This document shows, one piece after another, positions 18,796-29,329 of a stretch of DNA of 64,000 nt. Location of the stretch: contig OX359193.1 in the NCBI GenBank assembly GCA_947172415.1, positions 2,288,501 through 2,352,500 of the forward strand. The letters are read 5' to 3'. The notes under the pieces are model-generated. The model saw only the letters and a list, made by a program, of their open reading frames with translations. It ran no database searches and was not told the DNA's origin. The first letter of the stretch is position 1, and every line of letters starts with the position of its first letter. Made by a program: the position numbers and the translations under genes. The stretch is from Chondrosia reniformis (taxonomy: Eukaryota; Porifera; Demospongiae; Chondrillida; Chondrillidae).

Positions 18796-20649
18796 TCTGT
18801 TCAGCGTTAGTGTTAATGTCAGTCAAAGGCATGCACTGGTAACTTATGTCTGATCCTGAGACAGCACTTGCGTTTAAGTAATCCTTACGTTGAGAGTGTT
18901 AATTGTTTAGGAATGTCCGATTTTAAGCCATGATGTTGAATGCATTTGTTGGTGTTACCTATCGATAACATATTTGATTACATAACAGTATTTCTAGCAA
19001 CGTGAAACTACAGAGAGGTGCGAAGGAGGTGTCTCACTTCATATCTTATTTATGTCCTAACTAATCATCTCACTTCGTTTGTATCGTATCATATAATAGT
19101 GAAAACTGCTATGCCGGGGCTCTATTAATACATTGCATAGTAGCTATAACATGATTCACTTCTCTAGCTAACGTTGACTATTTAGTTTTACGCACCTTTT
19201 GTTAACGAATAATGCGTATGCAGCAACTGTTGCAAAGCCGCAGTTGAACTTCAGAACAATCTGATTAGCAACTGATATTCCTTTTGGCTTTTTGGGGGGG
19301 GGGGCATAATCTTCTCAGTAATTACTATTGTAGAGAAATATAATCGTGAAAACTGCTATGTAGGGGCTCTAGTAATACATTGCCATACTGGTGATCCTTA
19401 GTGTGAATAACACCTTTTGGTGATCCTCAACCACTTGTGTCAACGTATAGTATACATGTATATATCACCCTGTTACAAAATTTAGAATTTGCGCAATATT
19501 AACATCTAGCTATAAAATTTCACCGTTTGCATTTCAAATGTGTAAATCATCCCATGAATACACTTATTTGCTAATAAATATGATTAAAATGTTGAAAAAT
19601 GGTGTCTATTCCTCATAGACATGTACATGTCAGTTTCAATGCGTGGATTCAGTCAGTCTCATTTAGTAAAAATTAAATCTGTTGGCGTCTGAGCTTTATT
19701 TCCCAAGATATGAAAGATGGACAAATCGAAGTGCATAGTGTCTGAGAGTTTTAAAATCAGCCCTTTTTAACATTTTATATCTTCAATATTGGTTGTTCAA
19801 TCTCACTCCAATTTTAGATTTTGCTGACATTTAAATAAGCGCTTTGATGTATACAAGTTTAAGGTAGTAAATCGTTTGTACTAGAATGAAGTTTACTTTT
19901 AAAAGTGTTCATGAAAAAATATTAAAACATGCAGATCAGTCATTTGGCGCCTGTATGCACTTTCTTGTGGTCTTGGGGTTGAATCCTCACTTGCAATTTT
20001 ATTGGGTTATGCTGGGCTTTGCTTTGAAAAAGATCCAATGACCCATAGATAAAGTCCTTCTCCAGTACTGTCAGAACCTTCTAAGATCCTTTATAGTTTG
20101 TAGGAACAGTTGCAAAATTTAAAGTTAAATTAAACATTATGGTTAACTGAATGCTTTATAGTGAATTCATTATTGTATTATAGAAACGCACCAATCATTA
20201 CAATCGTTACCTCGTAGATCTTCTTTCCCACGCGAACTTGGCCTGCTTTGCCAACAACAGGAGGCCTAATGATGCTGGAGATGGTTACAACGCTCACACA
20301 ATCCTCCTCGGGCTAGTGTACAAGCACTTGATCGTTTGCTTGCTCCTGCGTAGCTTTAAAGTACACTGTAAACTCATCCTCCAGCACGAAGACGAATATG
20401 ACACCTGCCGACAAGATCTTGATATGGCAATAGAGTCATACCTTGCAAGGCACCCAATTTAAGTGAGACATTCCTTAAGCAGCAATGCCCCAGTCGTTAG
20501 CACTTCTTTTGTGTATATATATGTTAGCATGTTCCTTTGTTCGTACGTACGTCTTTCTTCGCACGCCCGTAGCTTTACTCGTATTTACGTTTACGTAAAA
20601 TCGACTATGCCTGTACACGTATCCATAGACTGTCCGTACCCGTAGCTTT
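18796..20649. other. Interior of the 3.24-kb element without recognised gene
   Basis: A direct repeat of about 50 bp (GTGAAAACTGCTATG ... GGGGCTCTA.TAATACATTGC) occurs at about 19099 and 19348. There is a G11 run at about 19295. A plus-strand frame at 20238-20462 (74 residues) has no similarity I recognise. Otherwise nothing. Confidence 0.35.
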
Positions 20650-20676
20650 TGCACGCTCGTAAAACGTTAACTTTTT

Positions 20677-21354
20677 ATATAAGATGTATTGTACGTTTTC
20701 CTTCATGAAAATCATTGGATTACAAATGGGATCATCCTTGCACTGTGGGTATCGCAGTAGAGCCATTTGCAGTGGTTTATGTGAACGTATATTATATATC
20801 ATAAAGCTACAATTGTATGCATGAGTTTTATTTAAGCAAATTATATATGTCAGTCAATTCCTGGGCACATAAATTTCTATTCGCACTATATTAATATGGC
20901 AAAAGTTATGTGATCATATTTGTGGCTGATTTTCACACGTACATACGTTAATGCAGTGTATGAAGGCTTTGTTTCGTTACTTCCAATCTGAAATTTTTGG
21001 CCAAAAGCCAGAGAAACACAGCTCGGAGATGTTGTGACACAGTCTGATAGGCAAAAATGCATATATAAGAAGCGCATCAGTTTGTTCAGAGGCCAAATTT
21101 TCAAAATTCGCAAAGATTTTGACACATATACAATAGTACCTTTATGGTATACGTAGATCATGCAATGTATTATTATTTAATTGTGAAAATATTTTGTGTT
21201 AGGAAGTTTTGTGGTTCAGGCCAACCACGAAAATATTTTAACAACGAACATTTTCCGAGTTACAGAATATTATAACTTGCACTGTATATGCAAGGTTACG
21301 AACAGGAAGCCATATATACATTAACAAAATTTCTGAAAACTATAATACACGTAT
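20677..21354. other. Unassigned DNA with one dispersed-repeat end
   Basis: No gene. At about 21270-21345 TAACTTGCACTGTATATGCA followed by ACGAACAGGAAGCCATATAT repeats the end seen at 13080-13130 and elsewhere. Confidence 0.35.
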
Positions 21355-21760
21355 AACATTATCATTATTAATACTATCTTTGTACATATGTAATAAATAC
21401 CTATATAAGTAATGTTCATTATTTGAAATGGTTACTAGTATTATAAAATGGCCTGTTGCACCTCCTTTGCATTTTATAACAGCTGAAACAACTTTCTTCA
21501 GGTGTCCAATCTGACACTTATCAACAGTCACTGTTTCCCAAAACTCTTTAATTCCATTGATGAGCTCTTGTTTTGTTTGGCTTAGCTTCTCTCCAAAGGT
21601 GCTCTTTCATCTCATGCCAGAGGTTTCAGGGGACTCAGGGGGAGTGAGCCACCAGTATATTCCTACTTCAGTATAAAAATCTCTGGCTACCTTCGGACAA
21701 TGTCTGGGGTCGTTATCCTGGACAAAGCGATGACCATCTGGCGCATGTGAAACATGTCTG
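21355..21760 (-). pseudogene. Tc1-like transposase C-terminal half, internally deleted
   Basis: Minus-strand translation gives HAPDGHRFVQDNDPRHCPKV, FYTEVGIYWWLTPPESP, then WHEMKEHLWREAKPNKTRAH and, after a frame change, VDKCQIGHLKKVVSAVI. The block between PPESP and WHE, which should hold DANPIEN with the catalytic Glu, is missing, so the deletion removes the active site. It belongs with the N-terminal half at 22965-23310. Confidence 0.8.
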
Positions 21761-21944
21761 CGAATTTCTAATTTTTGTAAATCATCATGTTAGCGCCTAC
21801 AGACGTGTCACATTCCAGGCAGAAGTCTCTTTAGCATGTGACCTACGCGTGAAGCGGAGCACCAGCACTGAAACGTCACGAGTTATCACTAATCTTTATC
21901 GATGTCAATATATCAATTGTGAAAACTTATGAGCAATTCATGTA

Positions 21945-22225
21945 GTATAGCGGAGGAAGGCCAATAAAGGCCTATGTGACCGAAATGTTCTATTTTTCTT
22001 TTGATTACACTATGTTAATAATAGCTGAGGAATAAAGGCCTACATGACCGAAATATTCTATTCTTCTTTTGATTATACTACGTTAATAATAGCTGAGGAA
22101 TAAAGGCCTACGTGACCGAACATTCTATTCTTCTTTTGATTATACTACGTTAATAATAGCTGAGGAATTAAGGCCTACGTGACCGAATCGTTCTAATTTT
22201 CTTTTGATTATACAACGTTAATTGC
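21945..22225. repeat. 66-68-bp tandem repeat, four units
   Basis: Units carry AGGAATAAAGGCCTA.GTGACC, GAAAT.TTCTATTCTTCTTTTGAT and TATACTACGTTAATAATAGC. Each unit has CTGAGGA ... GGCC ... GACCGAAA, which loosely resembles a hammerhead core. The array lies between the two halves of a Tc1 relic. Confidence 0.8.
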
Positions 22226-22964
22226 TCATACATTTTCGCCATTGATAATTACATAGATATTAGTAGCTAATTTCCACTTACCTCTTACGACAACAAAAAA
22301 CTTTGATCAAGGAAACTGTATCACTACCGAGAAGCCTTACTTGAAATATCAACTTAGGAAGTCTAATGTTTGTATAACGTGTTACCAATTATTTGGGTGC
22401 ATATGCAATGTCATAAGACGTCATTGTATGATGGCTAAGCTATACTACTAATTTTGGCTGACAATCAACTGACAATACCATTACTCAAAGGAGAAGAGAC
22501 AAATGGAAAATGAACCGATTATTAGACAGTGGAGGATGTATATCTAACCATTTTTTGACATCAATCTCTTCATTAAGTAACAGCCTAAAAGTTGTTTGTA
22601 TACTCCTGGAATATTCCCTTGTTTAACTGAGATATGAAGTACTAGAGGTGCCCGATAAAGGTATGAAAATACGTTTTGGCACCTATCACTTACGGCCGCT
22701 TACCTTCTCCTTTAAGCCTGCAATCCTGTGGCTGTTTTAGCCAAAATATTACGAAAGAATAGCGCTTCAATTCTATATAATTTGTTTAGCGATACGATGT
22801 TTCCAAAATAAAATAGAATGAATTAAAAAAGAGTGTTAGTTAGTGACTTTTATTGATAATCTCCGGAAGTGTTGACATGTTCCACTACTTCCTTAATGAA
22901 TGACAAATAAGATGCCTTTCAAATAGAATAAAAAGAGGAGCATACATTTTTCCTTAAAATATGC
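22226..22964. other. Unassigned DNA within the split Tc1 relic
   Basis: Nothing coding recognised. This is part of the roughly 1.2-kb sequence separating two Tc1 halves, so it may be an inserted non-autonomous element. Confidence 0.35.
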
Positions 22965-23310
22965 ATTCATAGGTTAGTGCGACCATGATGGCTGATCCCT
23001 GCCAAGACATGAACTTATGGGGGATGCTTTGATTTTGGTTTGTATCTGGGTTTCTGTCCTCTCCTTGGCAACAAGTTTAATACGGTGTGTATAAATTTGC
23101 CCTGTAGTTTAATCTGTGTAAATGATGTCTTCAGAGGTCATGTATGTCTTCATTCTGTTGTGCTCATTCCAATATCTTCTGGTTGTTGACATCCCAGATC
23201 ATTTGGCAATACTTGGTGCCTTTTGAAGTCCACCTTAAACATGTTGCCACTTCAAGATGGTAGATGTAGTCACTGGAATGCCACTTTTATCCAATAAATT
23301 CATTAACCCC
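22965..23310 (-). pseudogene. Tc1-like transposase N-proximal catalytic fragment
   Basis: Minus-strand pieces WTSKGTKYCQMIWDVNNQKI, LEWAQQNEDMHD, EDIIYTD plus stop, TTGQIYTHRIKLVAKERTET and QIQTKIKASP follow the Tc1 order (GWT.RGSAYCQ.IR, WAQ.N, F.DVIWTDE.TVQLETHRR, KPRPKHP). Frame changes and a stop at the position of the DE pair show decay. Upstream residues at about 23270 look like the preceding HTH linker. Confidence 0.7.
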
Positions 23311-23654
23311 GTGCATTCTTGTTGTCTCATCGTCCTTCTCCATTTGTTCCTCTGTCATTCTCTCGGCATCTAATGTAAATTTAGAAGCTTTAAACAACCA
23401 GGATGCATGTCAATTTTAGTGACTTCAAAATTGTATGAACATATTTTCCATTGTCATCTGAAGATGACAATGGTATGAAGATGAAGATCCCTCGAGCTGC
23501 TAACTTCATTATTTGCTCCTTCCAAATAGACCAAGCCCCAGAATCCACACTCTTAGACATTATTGTAAACTGATGTATAACCTAAATAGAACAACCAATA
23601 TATATAGGCATATTATTAATTAGCCTATATATACATGCATATGCCTTTATTAAG
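23311..23654. other. Short unassigned stretch
   Basis: No gene. A short inverted repeat TTTTCCATTGTCATCTGAAG / GATGACAATGG occurs at about 23445-23475. Confidence 0.3.
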
Positions 23655-24696
23655 TAGTAGTATAAGCTAAACTTACATAATCCTTTTCACCTAGGTAGAG
23701 GTACCTTTCAAGGAGAACTAGAACATCTGTAGGATTGGTATTAATGTCATGTTGTCTCCTTTCCCAGGTAAGTTCCATTAGTTTTTTAATGACCCCAGCA
23801 TCCGTGTTTGGTTTGGCATGTAAGCTTTTCAACATGGCATGATTGTGTTCATATGATAACTCATCTTCACCATTATGCAAATCCTATAAAAACTGTTATA
23901 ATACATCAGTATTATGCATGTATCACAACAACATATAGCATTTTTGATTGCATTTGTGAACATACATGTAGGCATTGTGTAAACTTGTCTTCTACTGCAG
24001 ATAGTTTGGGTATCAACTTCCTCTTTTGGCTGAGGTTTATCTTTTAAATCTGTTAAAGGTGAATTAACAGGTCTTCTGTTGTACTCCTTGAAGCGTGATC
24101 ATATTGCTTCAGAAACACCATACTGTACAAAAGAGATACATATATTATAGGCAATTCAAGTAAGCTAGTAATCTTACATAGCAAAAATGCAATATATGTA
24201 TAATTAATGAATGGCACAATATTGGATCAGTTTACGTAATGGTCTTCTATATACCATATTCCTCAATACAAGAATGCAATGAATGCTTGCATGCATGTGG
24301 AATTAAGTTATTGTCTTGAGGACATTAAGGTTCAGCAAAATATACACTTGCCATTGATCATTTTACAAATTAGGAACCTTTTCCCCCTTTGATTAATCTT
24401 CATTTGAATCCCTCAGTTCTATCTCACTTGCTGTATAATTACATTATATTTATTTTTATACTCTCTGCAGCATTCTTTCCTGGTGTTCTCAAGGAAGGAT
24501 ACTTGGATACAATTTCATTAGCTACCCTTCTCCTATCCTCTGCGTTGGATGTCTCTTAAAACTAAACATACCTCTTGCCACACCCCTTATTAATTCATGA
24601 TGTGATCTTGCAGTTATTTCTCCTTTCTGTAATGCTACTGCAACATCAAGAGGGAACTTTGGAAAAGGAAATGGGTTTGGTATTTCAGACTCTGTC
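23655..24696 (-). pseudogene. SAMD3-like family gene fragment, at least three exons
   Basis: Exon at about 24696-24470: SEIPNPFPFPKFPLDVAVAL, ITARSHHELIRGVARGMFSF, then after a 1-nt shift RRVANEIVSKYPSLRTPG. Exon at about 24105-23940: SRFKEYNRRPVNSPLTDL (one stop just before). Exon at about 23884-23697, bounded by TATAG and GTGAAA: NGEDELSYEHNHAMLKSLHA and IKKLMELTWERRQHDI. The FPFP...LP..V..AL, IV.KYP.L and LM..TW..RR blocks are those of the large uncharacterised family annotated in fishes, sponges and cnidarians as SAMD3-like. No SAM domain is visible here. Boundaries are approximate. One frameshift and one stop suggest a relic. Confidence 0.5.
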
Positions 24697-25384
24697 TAAT
24701 CAAGAATTATATACTCTTCCTTAATTTTATTTTTTTGCAGGACACCTTGCACATTAGTGCAATCTTGAAGTGGAACCAAAATGCACAAGCGATTAATTCT
24801 ATATACATGCAGATCTGCATGGAGCTACATACAAAACCAAGTAGACAATATGAGGGTGTATATTTACATATTAAATTACTTTTCTAGATATATGATTAAT
24901 TTTATTTTCCTTTTTTCTATTAATTTTTCTTATTATTCATTAATTGTATATTTATATTCTATACGTGTAACATATAAGTCAATGTAGACATCTTCCTTTA
25001 TATACTAATGCATTACTTTTGCGAACTTTACTCTGTACTTCTTACAGATTAAGTAGTTATGATCTATATATTATCCTTACATTCCCAAATCATAAAATCT
25101 CTGATTATATTTACAGTAGGTACATTCATAAATGACTCATTCATTCTCATAAATTTTGACCCATCAGGTTTATGCAAGCAACCTCCCAGGCCCTTGAACT
25201 AATCTCAGCTTTTTATATACCCTACCAGTGACTTGTAAACCCACCATGGGTTGGGCTATTCTATATTGATCTTTCCAGCATTGCAGCATTGCAGCATATC
25301 ATGTTAATAAAAATCAATTTATTTATTTATTTATTATAACACTATATTGGAATAAGGATTTCTTCTAACTGCGTCGACCTTATC
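24697..25384. other. Unassigned AT-rich DNA
   Basis: No gene or structured repeat recognised. An ATTT run at 25318-25335 lies at the 3' end of the Penelope-like element. Confidence 0.3.
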
Positions 25385-27330
25385 TTTGTAACGGTTCATC
25401 TTTCGACTTTGGGAGCGTCTAGAGACGCAGTTTTTTTGATTCTTCTATCTGCCAAACGTTTTGACCCTGGGGGTCTTCTTCAGTGACTGATGTTGGTCTT
25501 CAAGGTGTCTTCATTTATAGGCATCTTTTCCCGTCATTTTCAATTACCTCATCAGTGATGTCATCGGTTACTTCATTTCCGGAGGAAGGAGAGATGAAGG
25601 GAGTATTCATAAAAAGGGTTTCCAACCACTTCTTAGTACAATTCCTTGATCTAAGTTCATTCTCACCTGACATTGTTGGATCTTCAGGGCTTCTTTAATC
25701 CTTCTTCTATACCAGTTCTCTTCCCTCTCCACCACTCTGGCTTGGCTCCACTCAATTGGATGGCCAGTTTTTAGGCTGTGAACAGCTAAGCCATTGTTCA
25801 CATCTCCCATCCTGACAGCACGTTTGTGCTCCGCCATCCTGACTTTCAACGTTCTTCCTGTTTCTCCGGTGTACACTGCAGGGCAACTAGAACAGGGGAT
25901 CTGGTAAACGACACCTTTAATATCCATGGTAGGCTGTGGTTGTTTAGGCCTAGAGAGGATACTCCTCAGTGATCTCTGCTTTGTGAAGATGGTTTCAATG
26001 TTCATCTTCCGGCATGTTCTGGAGATCATTTCACTGAGGCCTTTCACATATGGAATAAAAAGTTTTAGTTTACCATCTACCCTACTTCCCTGGCTCCGTT
26101 GTCTCTTCTTCATGTGCCTAGCAGCAACCTTACTGGGGTATCCGTTGGCCTGGAGTACCCCTTTCAGGTGCTCTTCTTCCTCTTGGAGGACACTGGATCC
26201 AGCACCACAGATCTTCTCTGCTCTGTCCCTGAGGCAGAGGCCAATGCCCGCTTTCACCCTAGGATGGTGAGGAGACGAGAAGTGAAGGTATCTATCCATG
26301 TTGGTTGGTTTTCTGTACACGGATGTACTCAAACTTCCTTTGTTCTTCTTCACTAGCACGTCAAGGAACGGGATAGAGCCATCGGTCTCCTCCTCCATGG
26401 TAAACTGGATGTTTCCATGTCTTCCATTAAGGAAAGACAGAAAATCCTCCAGCTGACCCCTACCTTGGCTCCAGATGACAAAGGTGTCGTCTACATAACG
26501 TAGCCAGAGCCTAGGTTTGGAGCCAGCCTTCTGGAGGGCTTCGTTTTCAAATTCTTCCATGAAGATGTTTGCCACCACTGGAGAGAGAGGAGAGCCCATG
26601 GCTGCCCCATCCTTTTGCTCAAAGAACTCGTAACCGTACTGGAAGTACATTGTCCTAAGACAGAGTTCTGTGAGCGTTGTGATGGTGGGAGGGTCCAGAG
26701 TGGTCCGGTCTGATAGGGTGTTGTCTTCCCTCAGCCTCCTATCAATGATCTGTAGGGAGAGATCTATAGGTACCTTCGTAAACAAGCTCTTCACATCAAA
26801 GCTGATTAACGTATCTTCATTCTCTACGTGTAATCCCCTGATTTTCTTCACAAAGTCCTCCGAGTTCCTCACAAAGTGAGGAGTGTTCCCCACAAGGGTG
26901 ACAGGATATTTGCCAGGTATCTGGATAGGTGGTAGGTAGGGGAGTTTATAGAGGAAACAATAGGTCTCAAGGGGCAACTGGCCTTGTGGATCTTTGGGAG
27001 TCCATATAACTGGGGGGTGGAGTTTTGTTGGTTCTGAACCCTCTTCCTCAGATCATTGGGGAGTTTGCCATTCTTTTCCAGTGACCGGAGAACTTCAGTT
27101 ACCTTCCGTTCTATTTTCAATGTTGGGTTCTTTTTGATTGATTGATAGCTTGTATCATCCAAAAGTTCCCTTACTTTGCGGTCGTACTCTTCTTTGTCCA
27201 GGAGGACTGTGGCATTTCCCTTGTCTGCTGGAAGAATGATGGTATCAGAGTCCACCTTGAGCTCCTTGATGGCTGCTGTCTGACGTTTGGTCAGATTAGG
27301 GCTCGGGACCCCAGCTTTTGACAGGCACAG
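25385..27330 (-). pseudogene. Penelope-like retroelement: RT plus GIY-YIG endonuclease
   Basis: The upstream frame (27330-26890) has TIILPADKGNATVLLDKEEY and STPQLYGLPKIHKASCPLRP. A frame change near 26890 leads into the second frame (to 25607) with LISFDVKSLFTKVP, DGAAMGSPLSPVVANIFMEE and LRYVDDTFVIW (RT active site, about 26490). Next come a linker with TNMDRYLHFSSPHHPRVKAG and a C-terminal GIY-YIG domain (VYQIPC..C...YTGETGR, about 25935-25880). This is the hallmark RT+GIY-YIG arrangement of EN(+) Penelope-like elements. The 3' region 25385-25606 repeats the solo tail at 3586-3740. The frameshift and rearranged 5' end make it defective. Confidence 0.9.
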
Positions 27331-27620
27331 GTTCACTCCCATTGACCCGGAAAAAGTGATCATCAACCTTTCTAAGAGGGAGTTGACACCACAACAGAGA
27401 CAGGTTCTTACCCTAGGCCTTAATTTTATACCAACTCCTCTTCACATTCCACAGGTTGACATCATTGCGGGGACAGAATCCTTAGCTCGTTACTTACCTG
27501 GTCACCAGGAAGAACAACTCAGGAGTGAAGTCCAACGATGCCTGTCAAAAGCTGGGGTCCCAAGCCCTAATCTGACCAAACGTCAGACAGCAGCCATCAA
27601 GGAGCTCAAGGTGAATGATT
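27331..27620 (+). pseudogene. Inverted 5' segment of the Penelope-like element
   Basis: Plus-strand coding VIINLSKRELTPQQRQVLTL and GLNFIPTPLHIPQVDIIAGT is the usual N-terminus of Penelope ORFs. It ends with KAGVPSPNLTKRQTAAIKEL, which is also the first block of the minus-strand copy at 27330-27265. Two 60-70-bp near-identical inverted segments therefore flank the N-terminal piece head-to-head. A twin-priming-like inversion during insertion explains this best. Confidence 0.85.
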
Positions 27621-27780
27621 GAAGAATTGGGTTTAACTTTCTCACTACGGTCGCTAAGATACATATACATGCCACACTCATACGTGAGAATAAACAGTCA
27701 AATTCTTGTTAATTTATTGTTATTCCTGTTGTTTTTGTTTATACTTATTTACGAAAACCTTATATATAAGTAATGCATTT

Positions 27781-28090
27781 ATGAATCCTCTTTTAAAAAT
27801 GTATTCGTGTCCCTATTGCCGTTTGTTTAAAGCTCGGACTTTTCTGACAATCCTTAATCATCTGTTGATTCACGAGAACGAACCAGGATTTTCCATAGAT
27901 TGTTGTGTTCGCGGTTGTCGAGGATCTTATCATAAAGTTGAATCGCTCAAAAAGCATATCTATTGTCATTACAGGTATCATTTAGATTTGAGCCAAGCAA
28001 TCATTACAACCAATGACGAGTGGCAATGTGATGTGACAGTGGAGGACGAATTTGGTGAAGTAGTGGACGATTTTCCTGAGAAAGCAGTAT
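27781..28090 (+). CDS. Zinc-finger N-terminal exon of a tnp2-like transposon gene
   Basis: Frame with MYSCPYCRLFKARTFLTILN, HLLIHENEPGFSIDCCVRGC and RGSYHKVESLKKHIYCHYR: two C2H2-type fingers (CPYC...H...H and C...C...H...H), then an acidic tail. This opening is shared by animal proteins whose catalytic part contains a GLPxDxxHxxxEG block, such as the pieces at 30410-31460 on the same strand. I infer one interrupted gene of about 3.7 kb. The Met before PYC (about 27799) or the one 7 residues earlier could be the start. Confidence 0.45.
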
Positions 28091-28356
28091 AATTGAAAAA
28101 GAGCTGGTTTTCAAGAGAGCTAAAGCTCTATTTATTCTATAAAAATTAAGGAGGAAAGACAACTACCTCAAGTTAGATTTAGTGCAACATGCATATGCAA
28201 GCTAAACTACCTATTAATGTGTGTATATATACATGTCTTGTCATATCTTGATTATCAGCTTGTACTGATGAAGAGAATCACCACTGATTAAGAATGTACA
28301 CCAATTATTAGTTGTAGTTAGCTTAAGAGGGAGAGCATGAGGGGGGCATTGCTGTG
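28091..28356. other. Intron-like spacer
   Basis: No coding sequence recognised between the zinc-finger exon and the tRNA-like segment. Confidence 0.25.
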
Positions 28357-28429
28357 GCAGTTGTAGCTCAGTGGCAGAGCAACTGGTGGTCATAACCAGC
28401 TGTCCTGGGTTCAATTCCCAGCAATTGCT
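28357..28429 (+). tRNA. tRNA-like sequence, probably a SINE head or tRNA pseudogene
   Basis: Cloverleaf pieces fit: acceptor GCAGTTG/CAATTGC (one G-U), D arm GCTC..GAGC, anticodon stem CTGGT/ACCAG, T arm CTGGG-TTCAATT-CCCAG. The 7-nt anticodon loop is GGTCATA, which lacks U33 in the standard register, and one extra base precedes the anticodon stem. CAT could act as anticodon only in a shifted register. No CCA is encoded, as expected for eukaryotes. The abnormal loop argues for a tRNA-derived SINE rather than a working tRNA-Met. Confidence 0.45.
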
Positions 28430-28630
28430 TCTTTCGTGCTTTTCCCTCTTTATGATGTTTGATTGATTATTACTTGTGGTTTGATTATCACATCGATTAT
28501 TCATGTCTTCTTCTAATACATATGATAATTAGAAAACTGTAGATATTTTTGCTAAGTGACATCACATCATTTGTGAACCTTGTTCTGGATCACAATAAGG
28601 AGCAAGTTATCAATCTAATTAAAACAAGTC

Positions 28631-29015
28631 GTTCGAGTTTAAAAACTCGGGGGCTGCTGCCCCCCAAATTTACTCGAACTACTTGGCCGCATTGTTGGGC
28701 TTTGATATACTATTCCTAATCCTAACGATTGAGGACGCTTAAGTGTCCTGAAAATTATAAATAGCGACAGAAAAGCTTCTTTAACTAAAGCTTCCTGAAC
28801 GCTGCCATTTGCAAAAACCATGTATTGACGTATAAATTAAGTGTTACAATAGTTGCGTATGAACTCGTAGTATACATATATTGACGTATAAAATGTGTTA
28901 TATTAGTTGTGTATGAACTCATATTATATACATATATATATATCCGTAACATGAAGCCATACATAAATCGCGTTATGAAAACAAAAGAGGGGGCTGCCAC
29001 AGGCAACCCCTAAAA
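28631..29015 (+). repeat. GC-hairpin-ended short element (family A)
   Basis: Starts with CGAGTTTAAAAACTCG then GGGGGCTGCTGCCCCCC and ends with GGGGGCTGCCACAGGCAACC plus CC. The first 173 bp recur at 54941-55113. The last part (CCGTAACATGAAGCCATACA, CGTTATGAAAACA) recurs at about 17360, 55630 and, inverted, 13080. There is no coding capacity. End palindromes rather than long TIRs define the family. Confidence 0.75.
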
Positions 29016-29329
29016 ACAGAAAATGAGGAATTAGTACAGGGAAGTAGAGGATACTTTCATGTCAACCAATGTGATATCACCTTTTGCAGACTTAGACAGA
29101 GAGTATCATTAATTAAAAATATTTTCTGAAAACTTTGGACTTGTGGTTAGTGTAAATAGTTAATATATACATATATGTATGTAACCATATATGTGCATAT
29201 ATAATATGTATAAATTGTGGCATTGTAGGCACCAAAGGAACGACATTTAGGCTGCACATTCAAAACATTTTACAGAAAAGGAAAGCCAGTTGTACGCAAA
29301 GTATGGGACTGGATATTTTATAAATTTAC

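Larger units (their letters stand above)
17437..20676. mobile_element. 3.24-kb DNA element with TIRs and CGTA-rich subterminal repeats
   Basis: Left end AAAAAGTTAATGTCTACGGG (17437 on) pairs with the right end, whose complement reads AAAAAGTTAACGTTTTACGA (20676 back). Both subterminal 150-200 bp are packed with ACGTA/CGTACG words (left 17450-17580, right 20535-20655), a pattern expected for transposase-binding subterminal repeats of hAT or CACTA elements. No intact transposase is inside; contents are a Tc1 HTH relic and a BEN-like relic. It may be a non-autonomous element that captured or accumulated other sequences. Confidence 0.55.

Noticed and set aside
21945-22225. CRISPR array
   Set aside because: Units are contiguous 66-68-bp tandem repeats without unique spacers, in eukaryotic DNA.
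24781-24987. Hydrophobic 68-residue plus-strand frame
   Set aside because: AT-rich low-complexity translation with no start context, splice signal or similarity.
28357-28429. Functional tRNA-Met(CAT)
   Set aside because: The anticodon loop lacks U33 in the standard register, an extra nucleotide precedes the anticodon stem, and the flanks look like a dispersed repeat. Kept only as tRNA-like.
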